Shown in pieces: positions 1 to 7,316 of a stretch of 64,000 bases of DNA. A model generated the notes under the pieces. That model searched no databases and was not told the origin of the DNA. It worked only from the letters and a program-made list of their open reading frames with translations. Source of the stretch: Vibrio sp. 10N. Lineage in GTDB: Bacteria; Pseudomonadota; Gammaproteobacteria; Enterobacterales; Vibrionaceae. The stretch is from positions 2,294,001-2,358,000 of the forward strand of contig NZ_BTPM01000001.1 in assembly GCF_036245475.1 (NCBI RefSeq), given 5' to 3'. Positions within the stretch are counted from its first letter, which is position 1. Each line of letters starts with the position of its first letter. The position numbers were made by a program, and so were the translations under genes.

Positions 1-203
1 TCGTAGTGTACAGCCAGCATCACCTGCGTTGCTTTATCTTCGTTGAGTGAAAAAAAGCGTTCCAAGATTTCTACAACAAAGTCCATCGGAGTGTAGTCGT
101 CGTTATTGAGAATAACGTTATACAGCGCCGGTGGCTCAACCTTAGTTTTTTCTTTCTCCAATAAATCTGAGTCTGGAGTCACCCATTCAAAATTTTTACT
201 CAT
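1..203 (-). CDS. clpS: ATP-dependent Clp protease adaptor ClpS (partial, C-terminus outside window)
   Basis: The reverse strand from the ATG at 203 reads into a ClpS-type sequence containing YNVILNNDDYTPMDFVV, the conserved core that contacts the N-degron and the ClpA N-domain. About 67 residues are visible and the frame runs off the left edge, so the C-terminus is missing. ClpS delivers N-end-rule substrates to ClpAP in the cytoplasm. It is divergent from cspD, the usual gammaproteobacterial arrangement, which supports the call. An overlapping plus-strand frame at 106-381 is only its shadow. Confidence 0.93.
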   Translation of the reverse strand, partial: MSKNFEWVTPDSDLLEKEKTKVEPPALYNVILNNDDYTPMDFVVEILERFFSLNEDKATQVMLAVHY

Positions 204-788
204 GGCCAAATGTTTGAGAGTTTTCTTTAAAATTCATAACATTGTGTCAGTAACTGGAGTTATAGCAAACGCCAATGTGCTCTCAGTGTCTGTCACTCGA
301 AAAACATCTCTTATAAAGAGACTAATGCACCAATTGTATCGCTGCAAACAAAACAATGCTATTAGAGTGTGTCACATATGAGCCACGTTGAAAAAAGTTA
401 TTCCTCCTTTTGTCTAGCATACATTAAGAGCATGTAAACAAAAGCTTTCTATTGCACATTTGTTAAAACCAAAGCGCATATGTATAGAATATGTAGTTAT
501 TTATGCCTATTTCCTATTGACTACGCTCAATGTTTGACTAGAGTGGTTAACTAGTGACTAAAATTTAACAAGTTATGAATCACTATGCCCCAAACCATCG
601 GAAAATTCTCACAGCAAAAGGGCTCCAATTGAGCATAACGCGCCATCGTGACGCCTGTTGTAAGAGAACTGCCCTGTGGTTAGGTACGAAGATTCAAAAC
701 AGATAGTCTCATTGAAGTACGTAGATTTACCGTCGGTCAGTATCTTCTACCACAACTTCAGTTACAAAATGCATGAGGGATGTATAGC
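204..788. other. clpS-cspD divergent intergenic region, no gene seen
   Basis: About 585 bp between the divergent starts of clpS and cspD holds no convincing coding frame. It must contain both promoters and the cspD 5' leader, but I could not place a clear -35/-10 pair by eye. It is A+T-rich around 400-560. Confidence 0.5.
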
Positions 789-1010
789 ATGGCGATAGGT
801 ACAGTAAAATGGTTTAACAATGCCAAAGGATTTGGCTTTATTTGTCCAGAAGGTGAAGACGGCGATATTTTCGCTCACTATTCGACAATCAAAATGGATG
901 GCTACCGCACGTTGAAGGCCGGCCAACAAGTGAACTATGAAGTAGAAGAAGGTCCAAAGGGCTATCACGCCAGCGTAGTCACACCGGTAGAAGGTGATCT
1001 AGCGAAGTAG
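789..1010 (+). CDS. cspD: Cold-shock-domain protein CspD
   Basis: This 73-residue protein is a single cold-shock domain that binds single-stranded nucleic acid. The RNP1-like motif KGFGFI and the RNP2-like motif DIFAHYS are both present. In Escherichia coli the CspD family inhibits replication in stationary phase; that role is inferred here. The start is placed at the fourth codon of a longer frame (ATG at 789) because MAIGTVKWF is the family N-terminus and GAGGGA lies about eight bases upstream. The gene ends 44 bp before the terminator hairpin that serves as the attachment site of the downstream island. Confidence 0.93.
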   Translation: MAIGTVKWFNNAKGFGFICPEGEDGDIFAHYSTIKMDGYRTLKAGQQVNYEVEEGPKGYHASVVTPVEGDLAK

Positions 1011-1054
1011 TTGTCATTTACTAATCAATACGAATTACCCGAACATACTGACCG

Positions 1055-1093
1055 TAAGACATAAAAAAACCACCCGAAGGTGGTTTTTTTATG
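1055..1093. repeat. attL: left 39-bp direct repeat, also the cspD terminator hairpin
   Basis: The 39 bases are identical to 14868-14906. They contain an inverted repeat with 15-bp arms (ending in ACCACC and beginning GGTGG) around a CGAA loop, flanked by seven A and seven T, which is a bidirectional intrinsic terminator. The insertion thus keeps a terminator behind cspD. At this copy the palindrome is shorter than at the right copy because bases beyond ATG diverge (ATGCA rather than ATGTC). Confidence 0.88.
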
Positions 1094-1215
1094 CATCAGA
1101 ACCACCAAAAAAGCCAATATATTCAGACATTTAAATACAGTTAAAAACAAAGCCCAAAAACAACGTCCACATAATGACCACGCCATCTAAACTAAATCAT
1201 AAAAGTGATAAGTGA

Positions 1216-1743
1216 ACTCGCCGCCCTACTGGTGACGAACTCGAAGCGCTCACGCAAGGATAGATTGAGCGCCAAAACGCCAGAGCCAATGGGCAAGCTC
1301 GCATCCCATTTGTCGATATCCTTGAGTTTAGCATTTTGACTTGCATGAGGATTGGTGAGGTTTGCTCTCTGCGTTGGGAAGATATCAACGAAGAACATAA
1401 AACTGTGGTGGTGCGTGACCGTAAAGACCCACGCAAGAAACAGGGGAATCACATGATTGTTCCTTTGTTGGCTGAGTCGTTTGATATTGCTATGCGCCAA
1501 CCAAAAGAGAGTGAATTGATTTTTCCTTTTAACTCTCGAAGTGTGACAGCAGGTTTTCAGCGAGTTAGGAATAAGCTAGGGATTGAAGATTTACGTTATC
1601 ATGATTTACGTCGTGAGGGGGCTAGTCGTTTGTTTGAGAAAGGCTACTCAATAGAGGAAGTTGCTCAAGTGACAGGGCACCGTAACCTAAACATATTGTG
1701 GCAGGTATATACACAACTATTCCCCCACAAGCTTCATCGATAA
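1216..1743 (+). pseudogene. Tyrosine recombinase remnant (C-terminal catalytic half, in-frame stop)
   Basis: The frame from 1336 encodes the C-terminal half of a phage-type integrase, with an RIGEV box-I arginine, a YHDLRR motif, TGHRN and a terminal YTQLF tyrosine segment. Reading the same frame upstream continues the homology (RRPTGDELEALTQG) but meets TAG at 1261-1263 and TGA at 1213-1215. The N-terminal arm-binding and core-binding domains are absent. It differs from the intact integrase at 13793, so it is probably debris of an earlier element at this site. A truncated product from 1336 could still be translated but would lack DNA-binding domains. Confidence 0.82.
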
Positions 1744-1820
1744 TTATTGCAATTTCAACATCGATAGGTTTTAGCGTGTGAACTATTGATCACAGACTAG
1801 CGCCAAAGCAATGAAAGAGG

Positions 1821-3344
1821 ATGCAAACCTCTGTATTATTACCGTATTTATTGCAACAAGCAGACTATAAAATGAAAAGTAGCAAATCAGATCATGACGA
1901 TGATTTCTTTAACGTACACCTCCCTGAGCCAAACGACAGCGATGTTAGAAAAGCCGTCAACGAATATACGGAGGCTATCAATACTGCCTTTCATAGATAT
2001 CATCAAAACTCAGAAAACCTATTATATAGCGACTCTCTATCCATAAAATCTAACGAATCTCAAAGTAAACTAAAAGAAACGTTGTCTTTATCTAACTATG
2101 AGCCGTCAGCCCTATTGGGAGAGCACGTCATCATATTTGACGAACCAATGCTTGTTGCTGAACTTAAGTTAGGTGACCTTCTCGCTTCAGATTCTGCGAA
2201 GATTGTTCGACTAATCTCCTACGGTTCAACAGAAAAAAAAGTAGCGAACAAAATCATTAGTCGTGATGTTTTGGGGAATGCTAAAAGTTCTATGACAACA
2301 AGCATAACCACCTTTGAAATTTATGATTTTGTATCAGGGTTAATACTTCCTAATAACTGCCATTTTAAGTCTCTCACCGCTTTGCCCATACGAAGTATTG
2401 TTAAAGACCAAGACTTCATCATCAAAATCCAAGGGGCATACCTAAAACTACGAAACTCTGGCTCCGAAGCAACACTTGCATGGCAAAGTACTATTGTTCA
2501 GGCTAGAGATTTGATCCGTGAGGGAAGTGCTCGATATAACTCTTTGCAAGTCGAAATATCATCACTCGATCGCCAAAAAGAAAGCATTGAAACAAGACTA
2601 CTAAGCCTGAATGAAAGCATGGATTCGGCTACTAAACTACAGAATGAAATCCAAGATTCCATTGAGGTAGGAAATAAAAAAGTACAGGAGCTCGAAGAGA
2701 GCCACCAAAAATTGTCTGGGCTGTTAACTAGAGATAGACAAGACCACTCTTTCGTTCAAGAACAGCTGAAAGATGATAAAAAAGAACTGAATTCAATTCG
2801 TAGCGAACTTAGTGAAGCAAGAAAAAACAAATCTCTATCCAATTATGAGTCGATAGCACATACGAATGAAGCCAAGATACAGTTAGTTGGATATTACTTC
2901 GTTGCCACATTAGTTCTTGTGGCTCTATGCGGTTTCGTTAATCACCTTTATCAGAATGCAATAACCCTTGAAAACTTACTCACAAAGCTCGTCCTATTAG
3001 ATGCCAGCCCTTGGGACATATTACTAAGTAGACTTCCATTAATGACAGCTACCGCTCTAACGATAGGGGCACTCTCTGCCACTCTCTTTTTTCTAATTAA
3101 ACAAATCGTTTCCATCAACAATGAAAAAATGACGATGCTTAAAGCTGGCATTCTAGCACGGCAAATTTCTGATTCATTAGATCTTGGACAGAAGTCTGAC
3201 GATGAAATAATCAAGCTGCAACGTGACATAAAAATTAAGCTCATAACCGAAGTTTTTGACAGCAAGCATCATGTATCAAACACTCTCAATAACAACATAG
3301 TAAAAGACATTACAGAGCTATTCAAATCCACTCACGGTAAATAA
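1821..3344 (+). CDS. Coiled-coil membrane protein of unknown function (island cargo)
   Basis: I do not recognise this 507-residue protein. It has an N-terminal globular part (about 1-235), a heptad-rich coiled coil (about 240-340) and two hydrophobic segments near 352-373 and 400-428, followed by a charged C-terminal tail. There is no signal peptide. The ATG at 1821 has AAAGAGG directly against it, which is too close for a good ribosome site; ATG at 1872 is an alternative start. The gene is A+T-richer than both the host and the phage genes. It is transcribed towards the hairpin at 3366-3389 and faces the phage operon. Its position suggests lysogenic cargo, possibly an exclusion or defence factor, but nothing in the sequence proves this. 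Confidence 0.7.
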   Translation: MQTSVLLPYLLQQADYKMKSSKSDHDDDFFNVHLPEPNDSDVRKAVNEYTEAINTAFHRYHQNSENLLYSDSLSIKSNESQSKLKETLSLSNYEPSALLGEHVIIFDEPMLVAELKLGDLLASDSAKIVRLISYGSTEKKVANKIISRDVLGNAKSSMTTSITTFEIYDFVSGLILPNNCHFKSLTALPIRSIVKDQDFIIKIQGAYLKLRNSGSEATLAWQSTIVQARDLIREGSARYNSLQVEISSLDRQKESIETRLLSLNESMDSATKLQNEIQDSIEVGNKKVQELEESHQKLSGLLTRDRQDHSFVQEQLKDDKKELNSIRSELSEARKNKSLSNYESIAHTNEAKIQLVGYYFVATLVLVALCGFVNHLYQNAITLENLLTKLVLLDASPWDILLSRLPLMTATALTIGALSATLFFLIKQIVSINNEKMTMLKAGILARQISDSLDLGQKSDDEIIKLQRDIKIKLITEVFDSKHHVSNTLNNNIVKDITELFKSTHGK

Positions 3345-3365
3345 TTCTCTTGAAGCAATCCAACT

Positions 3366-3389
3366 AAAGCCCAATTAATTTGGGCTTTT
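3366..3389. terminator. Bidirectional terminator between cargo gene and phage late operon
   Basis: AAAGCCCAA and TTGGGCTTT form a perfect stem around a short AT loop, with T residues following on the plus strand and A residues preceding it. It lies between the convergent cargo gene and the last gene of the leftward phage operon, whose stop codon lies within the hairpin. Confidence 0.8.
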
Positions 3390-3542
3390 CAATTCTAATT
3401 GCGTGAGTCGCCGCTCCATCTTTTCCATCATAATCTTCAGCCACTTAATATCTGTTTTAAGCGCTACTCCCACACCGACACCACTTGATAGCGCACTAAC
3501 AGCAGCAACAATTATTGTTTGATACTCAGCCATTAAACTCAT
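3375..3542 (-). CDS. Small membrane protein of phage lysis cassette (XhlA/holin-like)
   Basis: The 55-residue product has an N-terminal hydrophobic segment (IIVAAVSALSSGVGVGVAL) followed by a charged helix ending WLKIMMEKMERRLTQLELK. This layout resembles XhlA-type and other phage holin-associated proteins. The longer frame to 3590 overlaps the upstream gene, so I place the start at ATG 3542; ATG 3533, which has GGGA upstream, is an alternative. It overlaps the end of the upstream small membrane gene and is the last gene of the late operon. A lysis role is inferred from position and topology. Confidence 0.6.
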   Translation of the reverse strand: MSLMAEYQTIIVAAVSALSSGVGVGVALKTDIKWLKIMMEKMERRLTQLELKSPN

Positions 3543-3726
3543 CCCGGATCGCTTCCCACAAACCCAACAAAGTCGGCGCAGCCACACCAATCAAGCCACC
3601 CACTTGCACACCTTCAGGCGTCACACTCGCGGTTAATAGTTCAGGGTGCCCTGTTGCCAGTGCTACACCTGCGCCAATGAGTGCAAGCCCCTTCTTTGTC
3701 GATGCCTGTTTCAAATCTATTTTCAT
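3526..3726 (-). CDS. Holin-like small membrane protein
   Basis: This 66-residue protein has two hydrophobic stretches (GLALIGAGVALATG and GGLIGVAAPTLLGLW) separated by a polar turn, and a charged C-terminus. A GGAG ribosome site lies eight bases before the ATG, within the 11-bp gap after the upstream small gene. Its size, topology and place next to a muramidase-like gene suggest a holin or a membrane-core virion protein; the sequence does not decide between these. Confidence 0.6.
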   Translation of the reverse strand: MKIDLKQASTKKGLALIGAGVALATGHPELLTASVTPEGVQVGGLIGVAAPTLLGLWEAIRDEFNG

Positions 3727-3737
3727 TGTTGTTACTC

Positions 3738-3827
3738 CTAACCGTTGATGCGCTTCCAGATATAAGCGCTGATTAAAGCGGTCAGGATGCCAACCGCTAG
3801 ACGTTGTATTACTTCTTTTTGGGTCAT
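3738..3827 (-). CDS. 29-residue membrane peptide of the phage late operon
   Basis: A short frame starts within the stop codon of the muramidase-like gene (ATGA overlap) and encodes MTQKEVIQRLAVGILTALIS followed by AYIWKRING. It has a single hydrophobic helix with basic ends. Translational coupling to the upstream gene and tight packing with the next gene support its being real. PM2 has comparably small membrane proteins, but I cannot assign a homologue. Confidence 0.6.
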   Translation of the reverse strand: MTQKEVIQRLAVGILTALISAYIWKRING

Positions 3828-4303
3828 GCTAGTGCTACCCCTTGCGCCGCATCTTCTAATGAGTAGTAACGCCCAACTTCCATAATCGACATGGAATGCA
3901 CAAGGCGAGTCATAAACTCATCATCAAAGAGGTTGAGCGGCGTACTGGCGCCTACATTGAGCCGACCCGCCACGAACTGCACATAGTTATCGGTGTCGTT
4001 GTTGTCACTCTTTGGCGCAAAGCGGCTGATAATCCCTTGAAGGGTGTTTAGCCCATAAAGGTTTTGGTAGTTGCGAATGAGCTTGGTCGCCGCGCGAAAG
4101 CCGTACTTCGAGTGCGAGAAGGTTTCAAACGCCTTGTCTTTGGAAGGCGTGACTTTCCCCGTCCAAGCATTGTTACTAATGCGAATGTTGAGCGGGTTGT
4201 TGTTACGAATCCCGCGATTGAGTTGTGATTTCACGATGTTTACCCCTTTGGGTGCGCCAATCATCAGCGCACCAACTATCAGAACAATGATGATTAGACG
4301 CAT
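3824..4303 (-). CDS. Phage muramidase/lytic protein, PM2 structural protein P5-like
   Basis: The 159-residue protein starts with a membrane segment (LIIIVLIVGALMIGA). A domain follows with NRGIRNNNPLNIR, an FETF...YGFRA motif, IRNYQ and RFAPKSDNNDT, the signature of the phage family usually named structural protein P5 and thought to be lysozyme-like. A membrane-anchored peptidoglycan-cleaving virion protein would fit entry or exit of a tailless phage. Its length is close to that expected for PM2 P5. It is followed by small membrane genes, forming a probable lysis or vertex cassette. The enzymatic role is inferred from the family. Confidence 0.72.
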   Translation of the reverse strand: MRLIIIVLIVGALMIGAPKGVNIVKSQLNRGIRNNNPLNIRISNNAWTGKVTPSKDKAFETFSHSKYGFRAATKLIRNYQNLYGLNTLQGIISRFAPKSDNNDTDNYVQFVAGRLNVGASTPLNLFDDEFMTRLVHSMSIMEVGRYYSLEDAAQGVALA

Positions 4304-4308
4304 GGTGA

Positions 4309-5040
4309 TTACTCTGGCATTGGTGGTGGCGCAATAACTTCAGACCCGACGAGTCGCAACGTTCCCGAATCTTCAAACAAGATATTCGCCGCGTTGAACT
4401 TGGTGTCAGCTCCGTCCAAATCACCGTGCATTTTGATGCCAATTTCAATGGGAAAGCCTTCGAAATATCGGTCGAATATTTCCACTATGTCACGGACAAA
4501 AACCGTCGCGACACACTCACCCAGAAAAGAGAAAAAGCTTTGACCCGTTGAGCCCTCACCAGTCCTAACTAGATGGATTTTTTCATCAAAGATATAAGTC
4601 TCTGCTTCCATGATGTAAGAGCTCATCGAACCACGCACAAAACGACTTAGTGACACTTTTTCGGCGTCTGTTAAGTCGGTACCGCCATTTGCCCAATCTA
4701 TGCGAAATGGAATGTTCAGGCTGAACGTGAGTGCAACCATCGCGGCGGGGTCTTCATCTTTAAACTGCTCAACCAAGCCATTCACCATCACTTTTGTTTC
4801 TGGGTCATTCTGGTACTGGTAAAACGCTTTATCTCCCGCCGTATTGGTGCTCGGCATGAGTTTTTTTAACGCAAATTTCTTCTCGCTAAAGCCCGCGCTC
4901 ATTGATGTGCTGGGGATTGGGGTAACCATAGTTTGTATTAACTCGGTGCTACCGCCGCCACCCAAACCACTAAGCAGGTCATAAAGAAACTCTATTTTGT
5001 TGCGGCTGCTGCCCGTGGGTAACGCTGGAAAGTTAGACAT
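4309..5040 (-). CDS. Phage late protein, probable virion component
   Basis: The 243-residue protein was not matched to a family. It has a low-complexity N-terminal Gly/Ser region (GLGGGGS, near residue 30), no membrane segment, and a mixed alpha/beta remainder ending in a Pro-rich tail. It lies five bases before the muramidase-like gene and two bases after the repeat-protein gene in the late operon. Position and size would suit a virion or spike-associated protein comparable to PM2 P10, but this is only inference. Confidence 0.6.
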   Translation of the reverse strand: MSNFPALPTGSSRNKIEFLYDLLSGLGGGGSTELIQTMVTPIPSTSMSAGFSEKKFALKKLMPSTNTAGDKAFYQYQNDPETKVMVNGLVEQFKDEDPAAMVALTFSLNIPFRIDWANGGTDLTDAEKVSLSRFVRGSMSSYIMEAETYIFDEKIHLVRTGEGSTGQSFFSFLGECVATVFVRDIVEIFDRYFEGFPIEIGIKMHGDLDGADTKFNAANILFEDSGTLRLVGSEVIAPPPMPE

Positions 5041-5042
5041 GA

Positions 5043-5762
5043 TTAATACTCCAATACCTGCGCTTTATCGGGCGCGGTTCCTGTTAATGTGAATGTGGCG
5101 GCAGTTTCAACCGTAAGCTTTTCGCCTGCCGTAAGCTCAAAGCCGTTAAGACTGATTAGCCCTGCATTAGCGCTACTAGCTTTGATGATGACGCCTTTAC
5201 GGGCGGGGTTAGCGGGTACCTCTAACGGCATTTCTCCGCTCAGTGATGAAAGTGCGCTACCAGAGAGCACCTTGATTGTTTGCCCTGCTGCCAGTTCAAC
5301 GCTTGGCATGGTGCCAACATTCACCGACTGACCGCTTTTGAGTTGAACGTCAGGCAGGGTTTTAACTTCAACTTGCTGACCATCTTCAATCTGCACCTTT
5401 GGCAGAGAGGACACGCCAACACTTTGCCCTACTTCAATTTCGACTTTGGGTAACTCGGTTACCCCTACCGTTTGACCTGGCAAGAAACTGACTGACGGCA
5501 TAGTTTGAATATCGAGTTTTTGCCCTTCCACTGGCGGGGTGAAATCACCCACACCATGCTCAAGAGACAGCGCCCCTTCACCAGAAAGAAGGATTCGACC
5601 TAATGGCTTGCCATAGCGAAACACCGAGCGATTGGGTAGCGAGAAGCTTTCCCCTGTCGCATCAATTTGCACCGATAACTTGCCTGAAATCGACTCAACA
5701 AAGAGCCACGTAGAATCAATGGTCAGGGGAATGGTTTGCCCCTTGGTGAGATTTAGGTTCAT
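5043..5762 (-). CDS. Repeat-containing phage protein, candidate spike/fibre
   Basis: The 239-residue protein contains five consecutive 16-residue repeats at residues 83-162, each fitting [VL]x[VI]xx[LM]PxVx[IL]xxGQx. Such regular beta-rich repeats with a conserved Gly-Gln turn are typical of trimeric fibre shafts or beta-solenoids. A separate domain flanks each side, and the C-terminal part (about 170-239) could be a receptor-binding head. Its length is shorter than the PM2 spike P1. Its start overlaps the stop of the upstream gene by four bases. The fibre role is inferred from the repeat architecture. Confidence 0.65.
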   Translation of the reverse strand: MNLNLTKGQTIPLTIDSTWLFVESISGKLSVQIDATGESFSLPNRSVFRYGKPLGRILLSGEGALSLEHGVGDFTPPVEGQKLDIQTMPSVSFLPGQTVGVTELPKVEIEVGQSVGVSSLPKVQIEDGQQVEVKTLPDVQLKSGQSVNVGTMPSVELAAGQTIKVLSGSALSSLSGEMPLEVPANPARKGVIIKASSANAGLISLNGFELTAGEKLTVETAATFTLTGTAPDKAQVLEY

Positions 5763-6277
5763 TTGCCTACCGCCTTAACCAGCACAAAGCCCAGTACCAA
5801 CACAATCACTGCCATGAGTATCAATTGCTGTTTGTTGAGTGCGCTTTGTCCGTTGTCTTGTTTGAACTTCGCAAGCTCGGTGAGCTTGGCAAGGTTCTCG
5901 GTGTTTTGAGCCGCTTGGTTACCCGCAAGTCCTGCCATCATTTGCAGGTTCTCGCTATTGGTCGAGCTGAACTCGTTGAGTGCGCCCGCAGCGAACTGCA
6001 AACTGTTTTCTGTGTTTCGGTCTACCAGCGCCAAAGATTCGCTCATTGCACCACTGGCAAATTCAAATGACTCATCAAGCGCGTCACCCGCAAAATCAAG
6101 CGAGTGCTGACCTAAATCAAATGCTTTTTCAACACTGCCGTGGTCGGTGACCGTGGCGTTAATCGTTGAGCCTTCAACCCCACTTAGTGCAATACCAAGG
6201 TTGTCGCCGCTAATGGCATTTTGACTACTGGTGTTTTTTGTACTGGTGCTATTGCTTGAACTGGAACTGCCGCCCAT
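5759..6277 (-). CDS. Tail-anchored phage virion membrane protein
   Basis: The 172-residue protein begins with a Ser/Thr/Asn-rich tract, has a long amphipathic middle, and ends in a hydrophobic helix (LILMAVIVLVLGFVLVKAVG, about residues 150-169). It would therefore be anchored by its C-terminus. The start is supported by GGGAGGTG overlapping the upstream stop codon. The topology repeats that of other proteins in this operon and suits an internal-membrane virion. The exact role is unknown. Confidence 0.65.
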   Translation of the reverse strand: MGGSSSSSNSTSTKNTSSQNAISGDNLGIALSGVEGSTINATVTDHGSVEKAFDLGQHSLDFAGDALDESFEFASGAMSESLALVDRNTENSLQFAAGALNEFSSTNSENLQMMAGLAGNQAAQNTENLAKLTELAKFKQDNGQSALNKQQLILMAVIVLVLGFVLVKAVGK

Positions 6278-6280
6278 GCG

Positions 6281-6655
6281 CTACACCTCCCATCGTAAAA
6301 ACTGGTGGTCGCCGTGCTCATTGGTTGTCACCTTTCCGAGCCGTTTTAGAAGCCGAGCCACCAACGGAAAATAAGTTTTTGTGGTAATCGCTTTTAATCC
6401 GCTGCCTTTCACGTAAGTCGCGAGTTCTCGCGTCGCTTGTACTGCGCCAGTACCCACCACTGCCCAAACGAAATAAGAGTCACCAACGACCTCACCCGCT
6501 ACCGTCAGGTAATAATCTTCACCTTTAATCAAATAAAGACTTACCGTGTCGTTTGCGATGGCGCGTTGCATCAATTCAAAATCGTCAGGGCAAGCGCGAA
6601 ATGCCTCACGCAATCGCTCTTGCACACTTTCAGAATGCGTTACCACTTGAATCAT
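6281..6655 (-). CDS. Soluble phage protein, possibly GNAT-fold
   Basis: The 124-residue protein starts MIQVVTHSESV and overlaps the upstream stop by four bases (ATGA), which decides this start over a longer frame to 6709. It has no membrane segment. The alternation of strands and helices (for example LYLIKGEDYYLTVAGEVVG followed by a tyrosine- and lysine-rich helix) is reminiscent of acetyltransferase-like folds seen in other phages. I could not identify an acetyl-CoA loop, so the fold suggestion is weak. Confidence 0.6.
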   Translation of the reverse strand: MIQVVTHSESVQERLREAFRACPDDFELMQRAIANDTVSLYLIKGEDYYLTVAGEVVGDSYFVWAVVGTGAVQATRELATYVKGSGLKAITTKTYFPLVARLLKRLGKVTTNEHGDHQFLRWEV

Positions 6656-6843
6656 TTGAGAACCTTTAAGCCAATTACCGCCAGCACGATAACCGCGACG
6701 ATGAGCCAAGGACTGACACCCCCGCCCATGTTGATGCCGCCAATAGATTGCCCCGATTGGTTACTGCTGGTTGCGGTAGACGGGCCAGCACTGCCACCCG
6801 TTAAGCCACCGCCACCCGTTAAGCTGGTCATAGCTCCAAACAT
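6652..6843 (-). CDS. Small tail-anchored phage membrane protein
   Basis: The 63-residue protein has a glycine/serine-rich N-terminal half and a C-terminal hydrophobic helix (WLIVAVIVLAVIGLKVLK). It sits one base after the preceding gene and overlaps the next start by four bases. The layout matches the other tail-anchored virion candidates of this operon. Confidence 0.6.
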   Translation of the reverse strand: MFGAMTSLTGGGGLTGGSAGPSTATSSNQSGQSIGGINMGGGVSPWLIVAVIVLAVIGLKVLK

Positions 6844-6844
6844 A

Positions 6845-6970
6845 TCAACCCATCTTCATCCAGATAATCAGCGCTAAAATGACCACGATAAGCCACGCCG
6901 ATTTGTTAATTTCCTTGGCGGTGAGAAACCCAAGGGTTACCCCCGCCAAACCCAAGTAAAGAATCGGCAT
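6845..6970 (-). CDS. 41-residue phage membrane protein
   Basis: The start at ATG 6970 forms a TGATG overlap with the preceding stop, which is preferred over a longer frame to 7051 that would lie inside the upstream gene. The product has two hydrophobic segments, MPILYLGLAGVTLGFLTAK and SAWLIVVILALIIWMKM. Its size resembles the very small membrane protein P4 of PM2, but assignment by size alone is weak. Confidence 0.6.
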   Translation of the reverse strand: MPILYLGLAGVTLGFLTAKEINKSAWLIVVILALIIWMKMG

Positions 6971-7305
6971 CACTTGCCCCCTTTGAGCGCAAAAGCAAAG
7001 CCACCGAGTACCACTAACGCAATGAGCACGATAATTGCCACGGTCTGCCACTGCATGCCGCCAGAGGTGGTGTGCACGGGTTGCCCGTTGGGTTGCTGAT
7101 AGTCGTTGTTATTGGCGCGGTTCTCGTCAGGGCTGGCAGACTTCGCGCGGTCTAACTCGTTATCCATCTTGATACCAAGCCAATCCTCACCAAACCCACC
7201 GACCACATCGACGGCACCACCCACAAGCTCACCTGCACCCTCTAAGATGCCATCGAACCAACCGCCACCACTTGTGACAGTTTGCGTCACACTAGGGTTT
7301 TCCAT
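6970..7305 (-). CDS. Phage virion membrane protein, PM2 P3-like by position and size
   Basis: The 111-residue product has an N-terminal glycine-rich segment (GGGWFDGILEGAGELVGG), an acidic and polar middle rich in Asn and Gln, and a C-terminal transmembrane helix (VAIIVLIALVVLGGFAFAL). It lies directly downstream of the capsid gene with an 11-bp gap holding a GGGGGTG ribosome site. PM2 has a membrane protein (P3) of about this size beneath its capsid; equivalence is inferred from position and topology only. Confidence 0.62.
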   Translation of the reverse strand: MENPSVTQTVTSGGGWFDGILEGAGELVGGAVDVVGGFGEDWLGIKMDNELDRAKSASPDENRANNNDYQQPNGQPVHTTSGGMQWQTVAIIVLIALVVLGGFAFALKGGK

Positions 7306-7316
7306 CGGTCACCCCC

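Noticed and set aside
1192..1500. Minus-strand frames opposite the integrase remnant
   Set aside because: They are antisense shadows; the plus strand shows clear recombinase motifs.
3366..3389. Possible inner attachment site separating cargo from phage
   Set aside because: The hairpin sequence differs from the 39-bp att repeat and has no second copy, so it is treated as an ordinary terminator.
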